DNA of 64,000 bases from assembly GCA_009784555.1 (NCBI GenBank), contig WRBO01000001.1, forward strand, positions 48,758-112,757, read 5' to 3'. A model generated the notes under the pieces. The model was not told where the DNA came from. It saw only the letters and a program-made list of their open reading frames with translations, and made no database searches. The DNA is from Bacillota bacterium. GTDB taxonomy: Bacteria > Bacillota > Clostridia > Christensenellales > UBA1242. Position 1 is the stretch's first letter. Each line of letters starts with the position of its first letter. Positions 1 to 7,940 of this stretch are shown here, one piece after another. The position numbers and the translations under genes were made by a program.

Positions 1-25
1 TTGCTATAAATATCGACAAAAAATT

Positions 26-50
26 GCAAAACCCTCTCATGGGTTTTTTT
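26..50 (+). terminator. Rho-independent terminator
   Basis: A short stem AAACCC/GGGTTT with a 6-nt loop is followed by a run of T. It lies just upstream of the spoIIAA ribosome-binding site, so it probably ends the transcript of a gene to the left of the window. A role as an attenuator in the spoIIAA leader is also possible. Confidence 0.6.
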
Positions 51-79
51 TATCCTAGAGGTACAAAAAGGAGGCGTAA

Positions 80-388
80 ATGCACCTGCGAAATCGCGTT
101 CATCGGGACACATTGTACATATCACTGGATGGGGAACTGGACCATCATACTGCCGAATACGTTCGTGACGGACTGGACTCCATGATGCTGCAAACGGCCG
201 CGGCAAAAATAGTTTTGGATTTGGCATCTCTACGCTTTATGGATTCAACTGGCATCGGGGTTTTGATTGGCCGATACAAAAAAATGCGCGACATGAACAA
301 GCCAATCTTTATCGCAAACCCCAGTGGCCAGGCCGACCGCATCTTCAAAATGTCAGGGTTATACAGCATCATGCCAAAGGCATCATAG
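80..388 (+). CDS. spoIIAA: Anti-sigma-F factor antagonist SpoIIAA (STAS domain)
   Basis: A 102-residue STAS-domain protein. SpoIIAA frees sigma-F in the forespore by binding the anti-sigma kinase SpoIIAB; SpoIIAB inactivates it by phosphorylating a serine. That site is visible in FMDSTGIGVLIGRYK (Ser about residue 57), almost identical to the Bacillus motif. A strong AAGGAGG lies 7 nt before the ATG. It is first in a tight spoIIAA-spoIIAB-sigF cassette (18-nt gap to the next gene). The protein stops right after the SGLYSI motif, so the last C-terminal helix of longer homologues appears shortened. Identification rests on motif plus gene order and is secure. Confidence 0.95.
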   Translation: MHLRNRVHRDTLYISLDGELDHHTAEYVRDGLDSMMLQTAAAKIVLDLASLRFMDSTGIGVLIGRYKKMRDMNKPIFIANPSGQADRIFKMSGLYSIMPKAS

Positions 389-406
389 CCAAAAAGGAGT
401 TCAAAC

Positions 407-865
407 ATGAAACAAATCAATCCAATAAACTTTATGCGCCTGGAATTGGCGGCAATAAGTACAAACGAGAGCTTTGCCCGCTCAACCGTATGCGCATTTG
501 CAACGCGGCTGGACCCAACAATGGACCAACTGGATGATATAAAAACTGCGGTGTCCGAGGCCGTTACCAACGCCGTTGTCCATGCCTACGATGGAAATGA
601 TGGTATAATTTTAATAGAGGCCGAGCTCTTCAACGACCACATCTCAATCCGAATATCCGATTCTGGAACTGGAATAGGGGATTTGGACAAAATGATGCAA
701 CCGTTTGTTACAACAAAACCCGAGGAAGAGCGCAGTGGCATGGGCTTCACGGTAATGCAATCATTTATGGACAGCCTAAATGTCGAATCACATGTCGGCC
801 GCGGCACAACTGTATCGATGAAAAAGTTCTTTGCACAAAAATCACGTCAAGCGGCAGGTGCCTAA
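407..865 (+). CDS. spoIIAB: Anti-sigma-F factor / serine kinase SpoIIAB
   Basis: A 152-residue GHKL-fold ATPase. It binds and inhibits sigma-F, and phosphorylates SpoIIAA. Visible motifs are the N-box EAVTNAVVHAY (about residues 50-60), the G1 box DSGTGIGD (about 86-93) and the G2 box RSGMGFTVM (about 109-117). Length matches the family. AAGGAG stands 9 nt before the ATG. The 3' end is followed within 4 nt by the sigF start, consistent with translational coupling. SpoIIAB is normally the partner switch with SpoIIAA on one side and sigma-F on the other, exactly the order here. Confidence 0.95.
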   Translation: MKQINPINFMRLELAAISTNESFARSTVCAFATRLDPTMDQLDDIKTAVSEAVTNAVVHAYDGNDGIILIEAELFNDHISIRISDSGTGIGDLDKMMQPFVTTKPEEERSGMGFTVMQSFMDSLNVESHVGRGTTVSMKKFFAQKSRQAAGA

Positions 866-869
866 TAAA

Positions 870-1598
870 ATGTTAAGCAACGAAGAAACAAGACAACTCT
901 TGGATGCGGCCAAGGGCGGATGTAACGATGCGAAAACACGGTTGATAACTGTGAATGCGCCCCTCATAAAATCCATCATTAAACGATATATCGGCAAAGG
1001 CGTCGACTATGATGACCTATTTCAACTGGGTGCCTTGGGTTTCGTCAAGGCAATTATCAAATACGACCCATCGTATAATGTGAAATTCACAACCTATGCC
1101 GTACCGTTAATAGCAGGCGAGGTCAAACGCTTCCTTCGTGACGACGGAACGATAAAGGTCTCTCGTTCGGTAAAGGCCCTGTACACAATGGTCAAACGAT
1201 ATTTGATAACAATGCAAGGGGCCGAAGTTCAACCAACCATAGAGGAAATTGCACGCGAACTTGGCGAAGACCCCGAAGACATCGTATTCGCGCTCGAGGC
1301 CGCGCAAATGCCGATAAGTATCTACGAACAAAACGACACCCGCGGCGACGGCGATGGTCTAACCTTGGCCGAACGCATTCCAACCGAATCGGTGGACTTG
1401 ACCACCCGTGTGATGATTAAAAATGCCTTGGCGTCACTTGAACCGCGCGACCGCAAGGTCATTATTTTGCGATACTTTCGCAACATGACCCAGGCCCAGG
1501 TCGCCGAAAGACTAGGCATCAGCCAAGTCCAAGTCAGCCGCATCGAACACCGAATTATCGCGATGTTCCGCCGCGACTTTGCCGAAACTGGGGCCTAA
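870..1598 (+). CDS. sigF: RNA polymerase sigma-F factor (early forespore)
   Basis: A 242-residue sigma-70 family factor that directs early forespore transcription. Region 2 holds DYDDLFQLGALGFVKAI and the motif RDDGTIKVSRSVKAL characteristic of SigF/SigG; region 4 ends with the helix-turn-helix AQVAERLGISQVQVSRIE. The ATG at 870 is chosen over an in-frame ATG at 831 because 831 lies inside spoIIAB, lacks a ribosome-binding site, and family proteins begin near MLSNEETRQLL. Only a weak AGGTG precedes 870, so expression probably relies on coupling to spoIIAB. SigG is the main alternative, but the operon order fits SigF. Confidence 0.92.
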   Translation: MLSNEETRQLLDAAKGGCNDAKTRLITVNAPLIKSIIKRYIGKGVDYDDLFQLGALGFVKAIIKYDPSYNVKFTTYAVPLIAGEVKRFLRDDGTIKVSRSVKALYTMVKRYLITMQGAEVQPTIEEIARELGEDPEDIVFALEAAQMPISIYEQNDTRGDGDGLTLAERIPTESVDLTTRVMIKNALASLEPRDRKVIILRYFRNMTQAQVAERLGISQVQVSRIEHRIIAMFRRDFAETGA

Positions 1599-1621
1599 TG
1601 ATTAAAATAGATGAAAAAGCA

Positions 1622-1649
1622 TTGACAAGCGTATAACAACACCTATACT
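1622..1649 (+). promoter_or_regulatory. Sigma-A type promoter of the large repeat protein
   Basis: TTGACA at 1622-1627 and TATACT at 1644-1649 are separated by 16 nt. A leader of about 120 nt follows before the AAGGAG and ATG at 1776; it shows no obvious terminator or riboswitch. A vegetative-type promoter means the large gene need not depend on sigma-F despite its position behind sigF. Confidence 0.7.
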
Positions 1650-1775
1650 TGAAGGTATCGGGCCGCCCCTGTGCCGTCTGATAATATGCCATCGAATCGC
1701 CTGTGTGCCATTTGGTCGCGAAATACATGTATAGATATATAAAACAAACAGAAGACTATGTAAGGAGAAAAAACA

Positions 1776-4700
1776 ATGACAAGAAGACTCAAGGCCATAT
1801 TGGCCGTCGTTGTCGCTGTTGTGTTGGTGGTACCATCGGTATTTTTAATTATCCACTTTACGCGCGACCGTGACAATGAACCTGACGAGCCGGATGTACC
1901 GGACCCAATCGCGCAAAGACACAGTCTGCGCGGTATCACCCTCAATGGGATTCGCTTGGATGACGGGTTTGATGCAATTGTAGAGGGACTTCGCGTACCG
2001 CTCGTGGCCGCGCTCAACGACCCTGCATTCCGCCTCGAACTCCGCGAATTAATCCAAACCGAACTCATTCCGCTGCTGTACGAACAAAATCCAATTCTCG
2101 CTGGGGTTCTTACCGACCTCATCCTCAACGCGATGGAACAATCCGAAGCCGCGGCAATTGAACTAGCAAGACTGTTGCACGAATATTTGATGAGCGGCGA
2201 CCAAATCCTCTCGGATGCACACATGCTTCGCACCTTGGTTCGTTCAATCCTATTGGGACCGGACGGCGACTGGCTGTTGGCCCAAATCGCACCAACCCTT
2301 AACACATTACTAGCCCAAGCAGGGTTAAGTGGCCAAGGCGCGGTTCGTGACCTGCTCCTCGGCGTACTAAACGGCATGATTGACGAGGTTATGCCTGGCC
2401 TAACTGGCCCTGGCGCAATTCGTTTGATGTTGCTTGACCTGTTACCTGCCGAAATGCGCGAACCTGGTTTTATCCGCGACACCGCATTGGCTATGTTAAT
2501 TGACATGGTACCTGAACTGGCAAATGCTGGTGCTGGACGTGCCTTGGTTCTCGACTTGCTCGTTTCCATGGTTCCTGAACTGGCAAACCCTGGATTTGTC
2601 CGCAATCTAACACTTGACGCACTTGCATCTCTGATTAACCCAGAGGTCAACGGCATGCTCCCAGGGGCAGAATACCCAGAAGTAGTACCCCCATTCGTCT
2701 TCGATATCCGCGAAACGGGTGCATTGCACAACCTCTTGATCGCACTTATTGCTGACATGGAGCCTGAACTGGCTGAACCTGGTGCAATCCGTGAACTTCT
2801 CATCCAATTCTTGGTTGACGAATTCAACAACCAAACTGCATTTGACGTATATTACGAAGACACTGGCCTTTTTGGTATCACTGTGGGAGGCCTTCTTCTC
2901 AACACTCCAACCCCAGAAACTGGGGCAGTACGCCCAGCAATCCTGCGCGCATGGCGCGAGACCCCAGAATTCCAAGCATGGCTTGAGGGTCCTTTCGCGG
3001 ACTTCATGGAACTGTACGATGCTCAACAAGGCGCATGGCAGGCCGATGTAGCCAACTACGAAAACGTATTGGTTCCACAATGGGAATCTGACGCCGCTGC
3101 TTGGGATGCTACATACGCATGGGACAACGACACATGGAACGCTTACGTTGCTGGCTTTGATGCTGACCGTAACGCTTTCCTTGCCGCTGCACGCACTCAC
3201 ATCATCCCTCTAACGGGAACTGACATTTACCCAACTGGTGTTGGAACTGGTGATAACGCACGTGCTGGCCAGTGGATTTTGGACATCTTCGCATTGGAAG
3301 AAGAACTTCTTTTCTACCAGGGCACAACAAATATCCGTGCCGACCACAACACTTTCTTCCGTAACTTTGTTTGGCACGACCCAAGTATCGGTTCGGCTCC
3401 AGCGGGTTTTGACTACGGATGGAACCCCGACTACCGCCTTTACCGCGAATGGTTGCTGGGCGATGGACACAACGAAGAAGCATCTCGCGTATTCTTCCGT
3501 CGTCAAATGACTGGAAAAAACAACGACGAGGAAACACTTACTGGTACATGGAACCAAACGGTTCGCCAAGCTGCTTTCACACCACCTGGCGCACCTCTTC
3601 GCCCTGTTCGTCCAACTGCACCTGTACGTCCTGCTGCTCCTGACTTTACACCTTTCCAACCAACCGATGTTCACGGTGCGCTCCGCATGAATGTCAATAC
3701 TGGTGGAAGCTTCCACGACCGCCTGCGTGACTTTACACCCGCCGATGATGAGTTCTTTGTTGTTGCTATTCCAAACCTGCAAACCATGATTTCTCGTGTT
3801 GACCCAACAACCGATGTAACTAACTGGTTTGAATTTGTTATTTACATTGACGGCGGCGACTTTTGGGCTGCTTACGCTCGCGTTATGGTCGAAAACATTG
3901 CAAGTTTGATGTTGTCCAGTGAACTTATCTTTGGATTGGTCGAAGGTATGCTTGACGACATGTTACCATTTGAACCAGGCGACCCATTGGGTGATGTTGT
4001 AGGATTGTTGCTCACACACGAACACCTCAGTGTATTGCTGAACGCAAACAATGGATTAAGTGAAATCCTTGACCACTTCCTGCCTGTCGTTGATGACCTG
4101 CTTGATGTCCTTCTGCCTGCACTTGGCCCAATGCTGGGTATGGATCTTGACGGCGGAGTAGAAGTTCTGTTGGCTGAAATGCTCGCTGACCTGATGGGCC
4201 TTGACATTAGTGGCGTATATGTCCAAGAATGGTACGAATTCCCAGTCGCTCCACCTGAAGACGGTGGCGAAAACGGCCCTGAATCTTACGACGACTATAT
4301 TAATGGTGACAACGGCTACGAAAATGGTAACGGGCCGGACAACGGCGACCCAACTGGCGAATACCGTGATGTCTGGGTACCAAACAACCCTGCTGACTGG
4401 GCCGTGTTTGAACAACTCCGTGAAACAATGTCCGATGTAATGGACGAGGTTTCTTTCGCCGCACTCTTCAGCTCAACTTCTTCATTCGACACCGTATTCG
4501 ACACGGTGATGGTGGTTGCTGATATCCTCGTCGGCGAAATGGGCCGTCAAATGATGCCTGTCCTTGTTGACATGCTTGGCCTCGACGCTCAAATGGAGGC
4601 TTTGGTAACCGAACTCCTCGACTACCTCACATTCACAGAACTCATGCGCGCTGACTTGGTCATAGAGGACTTGGTCAACATCCTTATCCCAATCCTCGAC

Positions 4701-6311
4701 ATCGCATCTGACAACCTGTGGGAACTGCTTGTTGAATTCGGCTTGATTGACGACCTGGTTGGCGACGACCTCGTTGCATTCTTGCCTCTTATTGAAATGA
4801 TGTTCGGCAACATTTCATTCGCGGTTCTTCTCGGCGAAGACACCGAACTGCCGGAACTCTTCGACCTGCTGATTGCTATGATTGACCCTGTCTTGACTGT
4901 ATTGGTCGACGACCTTCTGCCATTCTTGATGGCTGAATTCGACCTCACCGAATTGATTGCCGACCTTCTCGACATGGACCCATCCGACCCATTGGTTGGC
5001 GTCTTGGTCAACTCACTCGTCGACATCTTGGGCGCAATCGAATTGCAATTCCTATTCGGCGAAGACACGACCGTGGACATGGTATTCGACATGTTGGTTC
5101 CTGTCCTGGCTCCAATGCTGACCGACATTCTGCCTATGTTCATTGACGACCTCCTGTACGAACTTCTTGCTGGAATCGAAGACCCACGCCTCATCGCAAT
5201 TATCGAAGACGCAATCATGAACTTGCCGCTTGCTGAACTGCTTTCACCAACTGGCGACCTTTCTTCTATCTTGCTCGACTTTGCAACCCCAATGATTCCA
5301 ACCCTGATTGACATCGCAATCGACATGGACTTGCTGCAAACTGGCGACGCAACCCTTGACGAACTCCTGCTTGTTCTGCTCCCTGTATTCCCATTTGAAC
5401 AACTCGTTGACCGCGAAGCTTACTTGGTTGACATCCTGTGGGATGCAATTCCAAACGTATTGCTTGACGAACACGTATTTGAATTCATCTTCTTATTCGC
5501 CCTGCCTTACATAACTGACTTCATCGTCGACAACGAGGTAGTAGAAGGCCTCACAATCCTCATCGCAGAGGAAATCACACGCTTGGTCGGCGAAGAAGAC
5601 GGAATCTTCGTTCTCATGCAAATCATCCACGACTTCCTTGTTGAAAACATCGACAACGACGAACTGATGGACGGAATTATCGATTTCATCATCGACGTTC
5701 TGTTGCTACCATTGATGGAAACCGAAGAAGACTTCGCAAACACCCTTGAATTCCTCGCCGACATGCTCGGTATGGACATCGAGGAACTTGTTGCTCCAAT
5801 CTTCGACATGCTTAACGACATCATGGGCGACATCACATTCGGCCTGTACGAAGACGGACGCATCTCAATCGACCTCGAGGCCCTAGGTCTTGATGCTGGC
5901 GATGATGCCGACCTTCAAGTTCTTATCGACATTCTTGGTACACTTGAAATGCAACCTATTGAAGGTGAAGAGAACCAATACGACTTGCTCATCACGCTCT
6001 TGGGTTTCACAACAGACAGAATTGCTGATGTTCTCAACATGATGATGGCTTCCTCCGATATAGCCTTGAGCTTTGATGACCTGCTGGGTATGCCTGGTGC
6101 TGACGTTCTTATTATCACGTTGGCTCGCTCGCTGACACTCACACGTTGCGACGACTACCTAACATTGGAAATGTCACTGCCGCTCTCAACACTCCTGCCA
6201 TTGGTTGGCGGATTGGCTGGCTTTGAACTTCCTACATTGCCATCAATGTTCGACTTCGACCTGACCATCGGCCTAATCTTCGGCGCCGACGACATGGAGG
6301 CGGCTGCGTAA
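1776..6311 (+). CDS. Large acidic leucine-rich helical-repeat exported protein, function unknown
   Basis: 1,511 residues; no family recognised. A hydrophobic segment at residues 7-28 after MTRRLK is either an uncleaved anchor or a signal peptide, followed by an Asp/Glu/Pro stretch. Residues about 200-340 contain 26-30-residue repeats built around ELANPGAIR-like cores. Residues about 380-640 are aromatic and proline rich (RPVRPTAPVRP). From about 650 to 1400 come 80-120-residue Leu/Asp/Glu-rich amphipathic units, some marked by FLFGEDT or LLGEDT (near residues 1012 and 1092). There is no Cys-lipobox, LPXTG or C-terminal anchor. Strongly acidic and lysine-poor. AAGGAG precedes the ATG. It stands alone between two transcription units. 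A structural surface or spore-compartment protein is possible but unsupported. Confidence 0.85.
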   Translation: MTRRLKAILAVVVAVVLVVPSVFLIIHFTRDRDNEPDEPDVPDPIAQRHSLRGITLNGIRLDDGFDAIVEGLRVPLVAALNDPAFRLELRELIQTELIPLLYEQNPILAGVLTDLILNAMEQSEAAAIELARLLHEYLMSGDQILSDAHMLRTLVRSILLGPDGDWLLAQIAPTLNTLLAQAGLSGQGAVRDLLLGVLNGMIDEVMPGLTGPGAIRLMLLDLLPAEMREPGFIRDTALAMLIDMVPELANAGAGRALVLDLLVSMVPELANPGFVRNLTLDALASLINPEVNGMLPGAEYPEVVPPFVFDIRETGALHNLLIALIADMEPELAEPGAIRELLIQFLVDEFNNQTAFDVYYEDTGLFGITVGGLLLNTPTPETGAVRPAILRAWRETPEFQAWLEGPFADFMELYDAQQGAWQADVANYENVLVPQWESDAAAWDATYAWDNDTWNAYVAGFDADRNAFLAAARTHIIPLTGTDIYPTGVGTGDNARAGQWILDIFALEEELLFYQGTTNIRADHNTFFRNFVWHDPSIGSAPAGFDYGWNPDYRLYREWLLGDGHNEEASRVFFRRQMTGKNNDEETLTGTWNQTVRQAAFTPPGAPLRPVRPTAPVRPAAPDFTPFQPTDVHGALRMNVNTGGSFHDRLRDFTPADDEFFVVAIPNLQTMISRVDPTTDVTNWFEFVIYIDGGDFWAAYARVMVENIASLMLSSELIFGLVEGMLDDMLPFEPGDPLGDVVGLLLTHEHLSVLLNANNGLSEILDHFLPVVDDLLDVLLPALGPMLGMDLDGGVEVLLAEMLADLMGLDISGVYVQEWYEFPVAPPEDGGENGPESYDDYINGDNGYENGNGPDNGDPTGEYRDVWVPNNPADWAVFEQLRETMSDVMDEVSFAALFSSTSSFDTVFDTVMVVADILVGEMGRQMMPVLVDMLGLDAQMEALVTELLDYLTFTELMRADLVIEDLVNILIPILDIASDNLWELLVEFGLIDDLVGDDLVAFLPLIEMMFGNISFAVLLGEDTELPELFDLLIAMIDPVLTVLVDDLLPFLMAEFDLTELIADLLDMDPSDPLVGVLVNSLVDILGAIELQFLFGEDTTVDMVFDMLVPVLAPMLTDILPMFIDDLLYELLAGIEDPRLIAIIEDAIMNLPLAELLSPTGDLSSILLDFATPMIPTLIDIAIDMDLLQTGDATLDELLLVLLPVFPFEQLVDREAYLVDILWDAIPNVLLDEHVFEFIFLFALPYITDFIVDNEVVEGLTILIAEEITRLVGEEDGIFVLMQIIHDFLVENIDNDELMDGIIDFIIDVLLLPLMETEEDFANTLEFLADMLGMDIEELVAPIFDMLNDIMGDITFGLYEDGRISIDLEALGLDAGDDADLQVLIDILGTLEMQPIEGEENQYDLLITLLGFTTDRIADVLNMMMASSDIALSFDDLLGMPGADVLIITLARSLTLTRCDDYLTLEMSLPLSTLLPLVGGLAGFELPTLPSMFDFDLTIGLIFGADDMEAAA

Positions 6312-6355
6312 CTCGTGCTTGCGATAATTCCACAATATCGCAACCCACAAACTCG

Positions 6356-6384
6356 TTGACACCACACACAAAATCATATAAAAT
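6356..6384 (+). promoter_or_regulatory. Promoter of rplU-prp-rpmA
   Basis: TTGACA (6356-6361), a 17-nt spacer and TAAAAT (6379-6384). Transcription would begin near 6391, leaving an 85-nt leader before rplU. Ribosomal L21 leaders with regulatory structure are known in Bacillota; I cannot confirm that fold here. Confidence 0.7.
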
Positions 6385-6414
6385 AGACGCAACCCTTTGT
6401 GGTGCGTCTTTTTA
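6384..6414 (+). terminator. Terminator overlapping the rplU transcription start
   Basis: AGACGCA (6385-6391) pairs with TGCGTCT (6403-6409) and is followed by TTTTTA. The left arm overlaps the predicted rplU start site, so it most likely ends the preceding large gene. It could also be part of an L21-leader attenuator if transcription starts further upstream. Confidence 0.55.
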
Positions 6415-6477
6415 TGTGTAAGCGGGTTTAACGCCCCACGCAACCGGCAAGGAGTCAGGAAGGAGGAGGAAACATTG

Positions 6478-6765
6478 ATGTACGCAATCATCAAAACTGG
6501 CGGTAAACAGTACCGGGTCGAAATCGGAACCCGCGTCCGCATCGAAAAACTGGAACTTGAACCGGGCACAACCCACAAACCAGAGGTCGTGTTGTCGGTC
6601 AAGGACGGCAAAATCAGTCAAAAAGGCACCGTAACCGTAAAGGTTCTGGAACATGGCTTGGGTGACAAGATTGACATCTTCAAATACAAGGCAAAGAAAA
6701 ACTACCGCCGTCGCCAAGGTCACCGTCAACCATTCACATTGGTAGAGGTCACCGAAATCAAGTAA
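6478..6765 (+). CDS. rplU: 50S ribosomal protein L21
   Basis: 95 residues beginning MYAIIKTGGKQYRVEIG and containing YKAKKNYRRRQGHRQ near the C-terminus, both diagnostic of L21, which binds 23S rRNA in the large subunit. The ATG at 6478 is preceded by AGGAGGAGG. An in-frame start further upstream (6397) would add about 27 unrelated residues and is rejected. It leads the canonical Bacillota trio rplU-prp-rpmA. Confidence 0.97.
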   Translation: MYAIIKTGGKQYRVEIGTRVRIEKLELEPGTTHKPEVVLSVKDGKISQKGTVTVKVLEHGLGDKIDIFKYKAKKNYRRRQGHRQPFTLVEVTEIK

Positions 6766-6778
6766 CTAGGGACGGAAA

Positions 6779-7090
6779 ATGACAACCATCACCATTCGCC
6801 ATGACGGATTCACGGCCATTGGCCACGCTGAATTCGCTGAACGCAACTCCGACATCGTATGCGCCGCAACATCCGCGATAATCCAAAACGCGGTCATGGG
6901 CATAATACATGTGGCGAAAATCGCGGCCACGGTGGACAAATCGGATGGTAAACTGGTCGTGACATATCCCGTGGACATGACGCACGCGCAACAACACGAC
7001 AAAAAAACTCTTGTTGCAACAATGATACTTGGACTTCGCGACATCGCGAGACAATTCCCAAATAACGTAACCCTTAAGGAGGAAAATTAA
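6779..7090 (+). CDS. prp: Ribosomal-processing cysteine protease Prp
   Basis: 103 residues, YsxB/Prp family. Prp removes the N-terminal extension of L27 in Bacillota and related bacteria. The catalytic pair is visible: His16 in GHAEFA and Cys28 in [10 protein letters not shown], with the same 12-residue spacing as the His/Cys pair of characterised Prp enzymes. It lies between rplU and rpmA, 13 nt after rplU and 1 nt before rpmA. Its presence explains the extended rpmA product that follows and supports placement in Bacillota. Confidence 0.95.
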   Translation: MTTITIRHDGFTAIGHAEFAERNSDIVCAATSAIIQNAVMGIIHVAKIAATVDKSDGKLVVTYPVDMTHAQQHDKKTLVATMILGLRDIARQFPNNVTLKEEN

Positions 7091-7091
7091 T

Positions 7092-7481
7092 ATGAACGAA
7101 CTCGAACTTCAACTCTTTGGATGCGACTGCGCAACCTGCCCAATGGGTTGCGGCCCAAAAGAGCCCCAAGAAGACTGCGAACCAGACGGAGACAGCGGCG
7201 AGCGGGCTTTTACAATTGACATCCAACTCTTTGCATCGAAAAAAGGTGGCGGAAGCACAAAAAACGGCCGCGACAGTAACAGCAAACGCCTCGGCGTAAA
7301 AGAGGCTGACGGCCAATTCGTAACTGGCGGGTCAATCATCGTTCGCCAACGCGGAACAAAAGTTCTTGCGGGTGAAAACGTGGGTGTCGGTCGCGACCAC
7401 ACGCTCTTTGCTCTGCGTGACGGAACCGTACAATTTACAACCACCAAAAACTCAAAGAAAAAAGTTTCAATCAAAGCCTAG
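7092..7481 (+). CDS. rpmA: 50S ribosomal protein L27 with an unusually long, cysteine-rich N-terminal extension
   Basis: 129 residues. Mature L27 starts at Ser49 ([14 protein letters not shown]) after the Prp site IDIQLFA. The usual Bacillota extension is about 9-12 residues; here it is 48. The extreme N-terminus, [10 protein letters not shown], is itself a second Prp-site-like motif, and between the two lies a Cys/Pro/Asp-rich linker with cysteines at 11, 13, 16, 20 and 29. The start is firm: AAGGAGG sits 9 nt before the ATG and there is no in-frame ATG nearer the mature part. L27 places its N-terminus at the peptidyl-transferase centre, so the extension has to be removed for function in species studied. 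The linker could bind metal or form disulfides; this is inference. Confidence 0.95.
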   Translation: MNELELQLFGCDCATCPMGCGPKEPQEDCEPDGDSGERAFTIDIQLFASKKGGGSTKNGRDSNSKRLGVKEADGQFVTGGSIIVRQRGTKVLAGENVGVGRDHTLFALRDGTVQFTTTKNSKKKVSIKA

Positions 7482-7489
7482 CAAAAACA

Positions 7490-7514
7490 AAAGGGTGGCA
7501 TATGCCACTTTTTT
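7490..7514 (+). terminator. Terminator of the rplU-prp-rpmA operon
   Basis: The perfect palindrome GTGGCATATGCCAC (7495-7508) is followed by six T and preceded by an A-rich arm, 14 nt after the rpmA stop. Confidence 0.85.
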
Positions 7515-7531
7515 CATGCATAAAAATTGCC

Positions 7532-7924
7532 ATGAACAAATCATCAATCATCCGCGGCATGACAAAGGGCACACTCTGGGCGTTGGTCGCAACCTTATTC
7601 CTGGTCTTAATCCTGGCCGTCATCGTAAAATTTACTGGCATCGGGTCAACGGCAATTCTCGTGACCACCCAAATAATCAAAATTATCGCAATTTTCTTCG
7701 GCGTTGGGGTACTGGTAAAATCCGTCGTAAAACGCGCGTGGCTCTTCGGCGCGATATTCGGCATCATCTACACGGCGGTATCTTTCTTTGCATTTAGTCT
7801 CATTGGCGGAACCGAAACATTCGACATAACAACTGGAATCCTGGCCGAGGCCCTCTTTGCAATCATCGTCGGAATGGCAAGCGCAATCTTGGTCAAAAAG
7901 GGTAGTGTAGACGCCGCGTATTAA
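7532..7924 (+). CDS. TIGR04086 / YrzE-type small membrane protein
   Basis: 130 residues with four hydrophobic helices (about 14-36, 42-60, 69-90, 98-120), a short N-terminal MNKSSIIRGMTKG and a KKG end. This matches the TIGR04086 family common in Clostridia, whose function is unknown. The ATG at 7532 is preferred to 7502, which falls inside the rpmA terminator. No clear Shine-Dalgarno precedes it. It ends just before polA. Confidence 0.7.
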   Translation: MNKSSIIRGMTKGTLWALVATLFLVLILAVIVKFTGIGSTAILVTTQIIKIIAIFFGVGVLVKSVVKRAWLFGAIFGIIYTAVSFFAFSLIGGTETFDITTGILAEALFAIIVGMASAILVKKGSVDAAY

Positions 7925-7940
7925 TGGTACAATGTATCCA

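Noticed and set aside
831..869. Earlier ATG for sigF
   Set aside because: It lies inside spoIIAB, lacks a ribosome-binding site, and would add residues not found in SigF proteins.
1643..2830. 395-residue open frame on the minus strand inside the large repeat gene
   Set aside because: It is Ser/Arg/Ile-rich shadow coding opposite a biased repeat gene, with no start signal and no family; the plus-strand gene has a promoter, ribosome-binding site and export segment.
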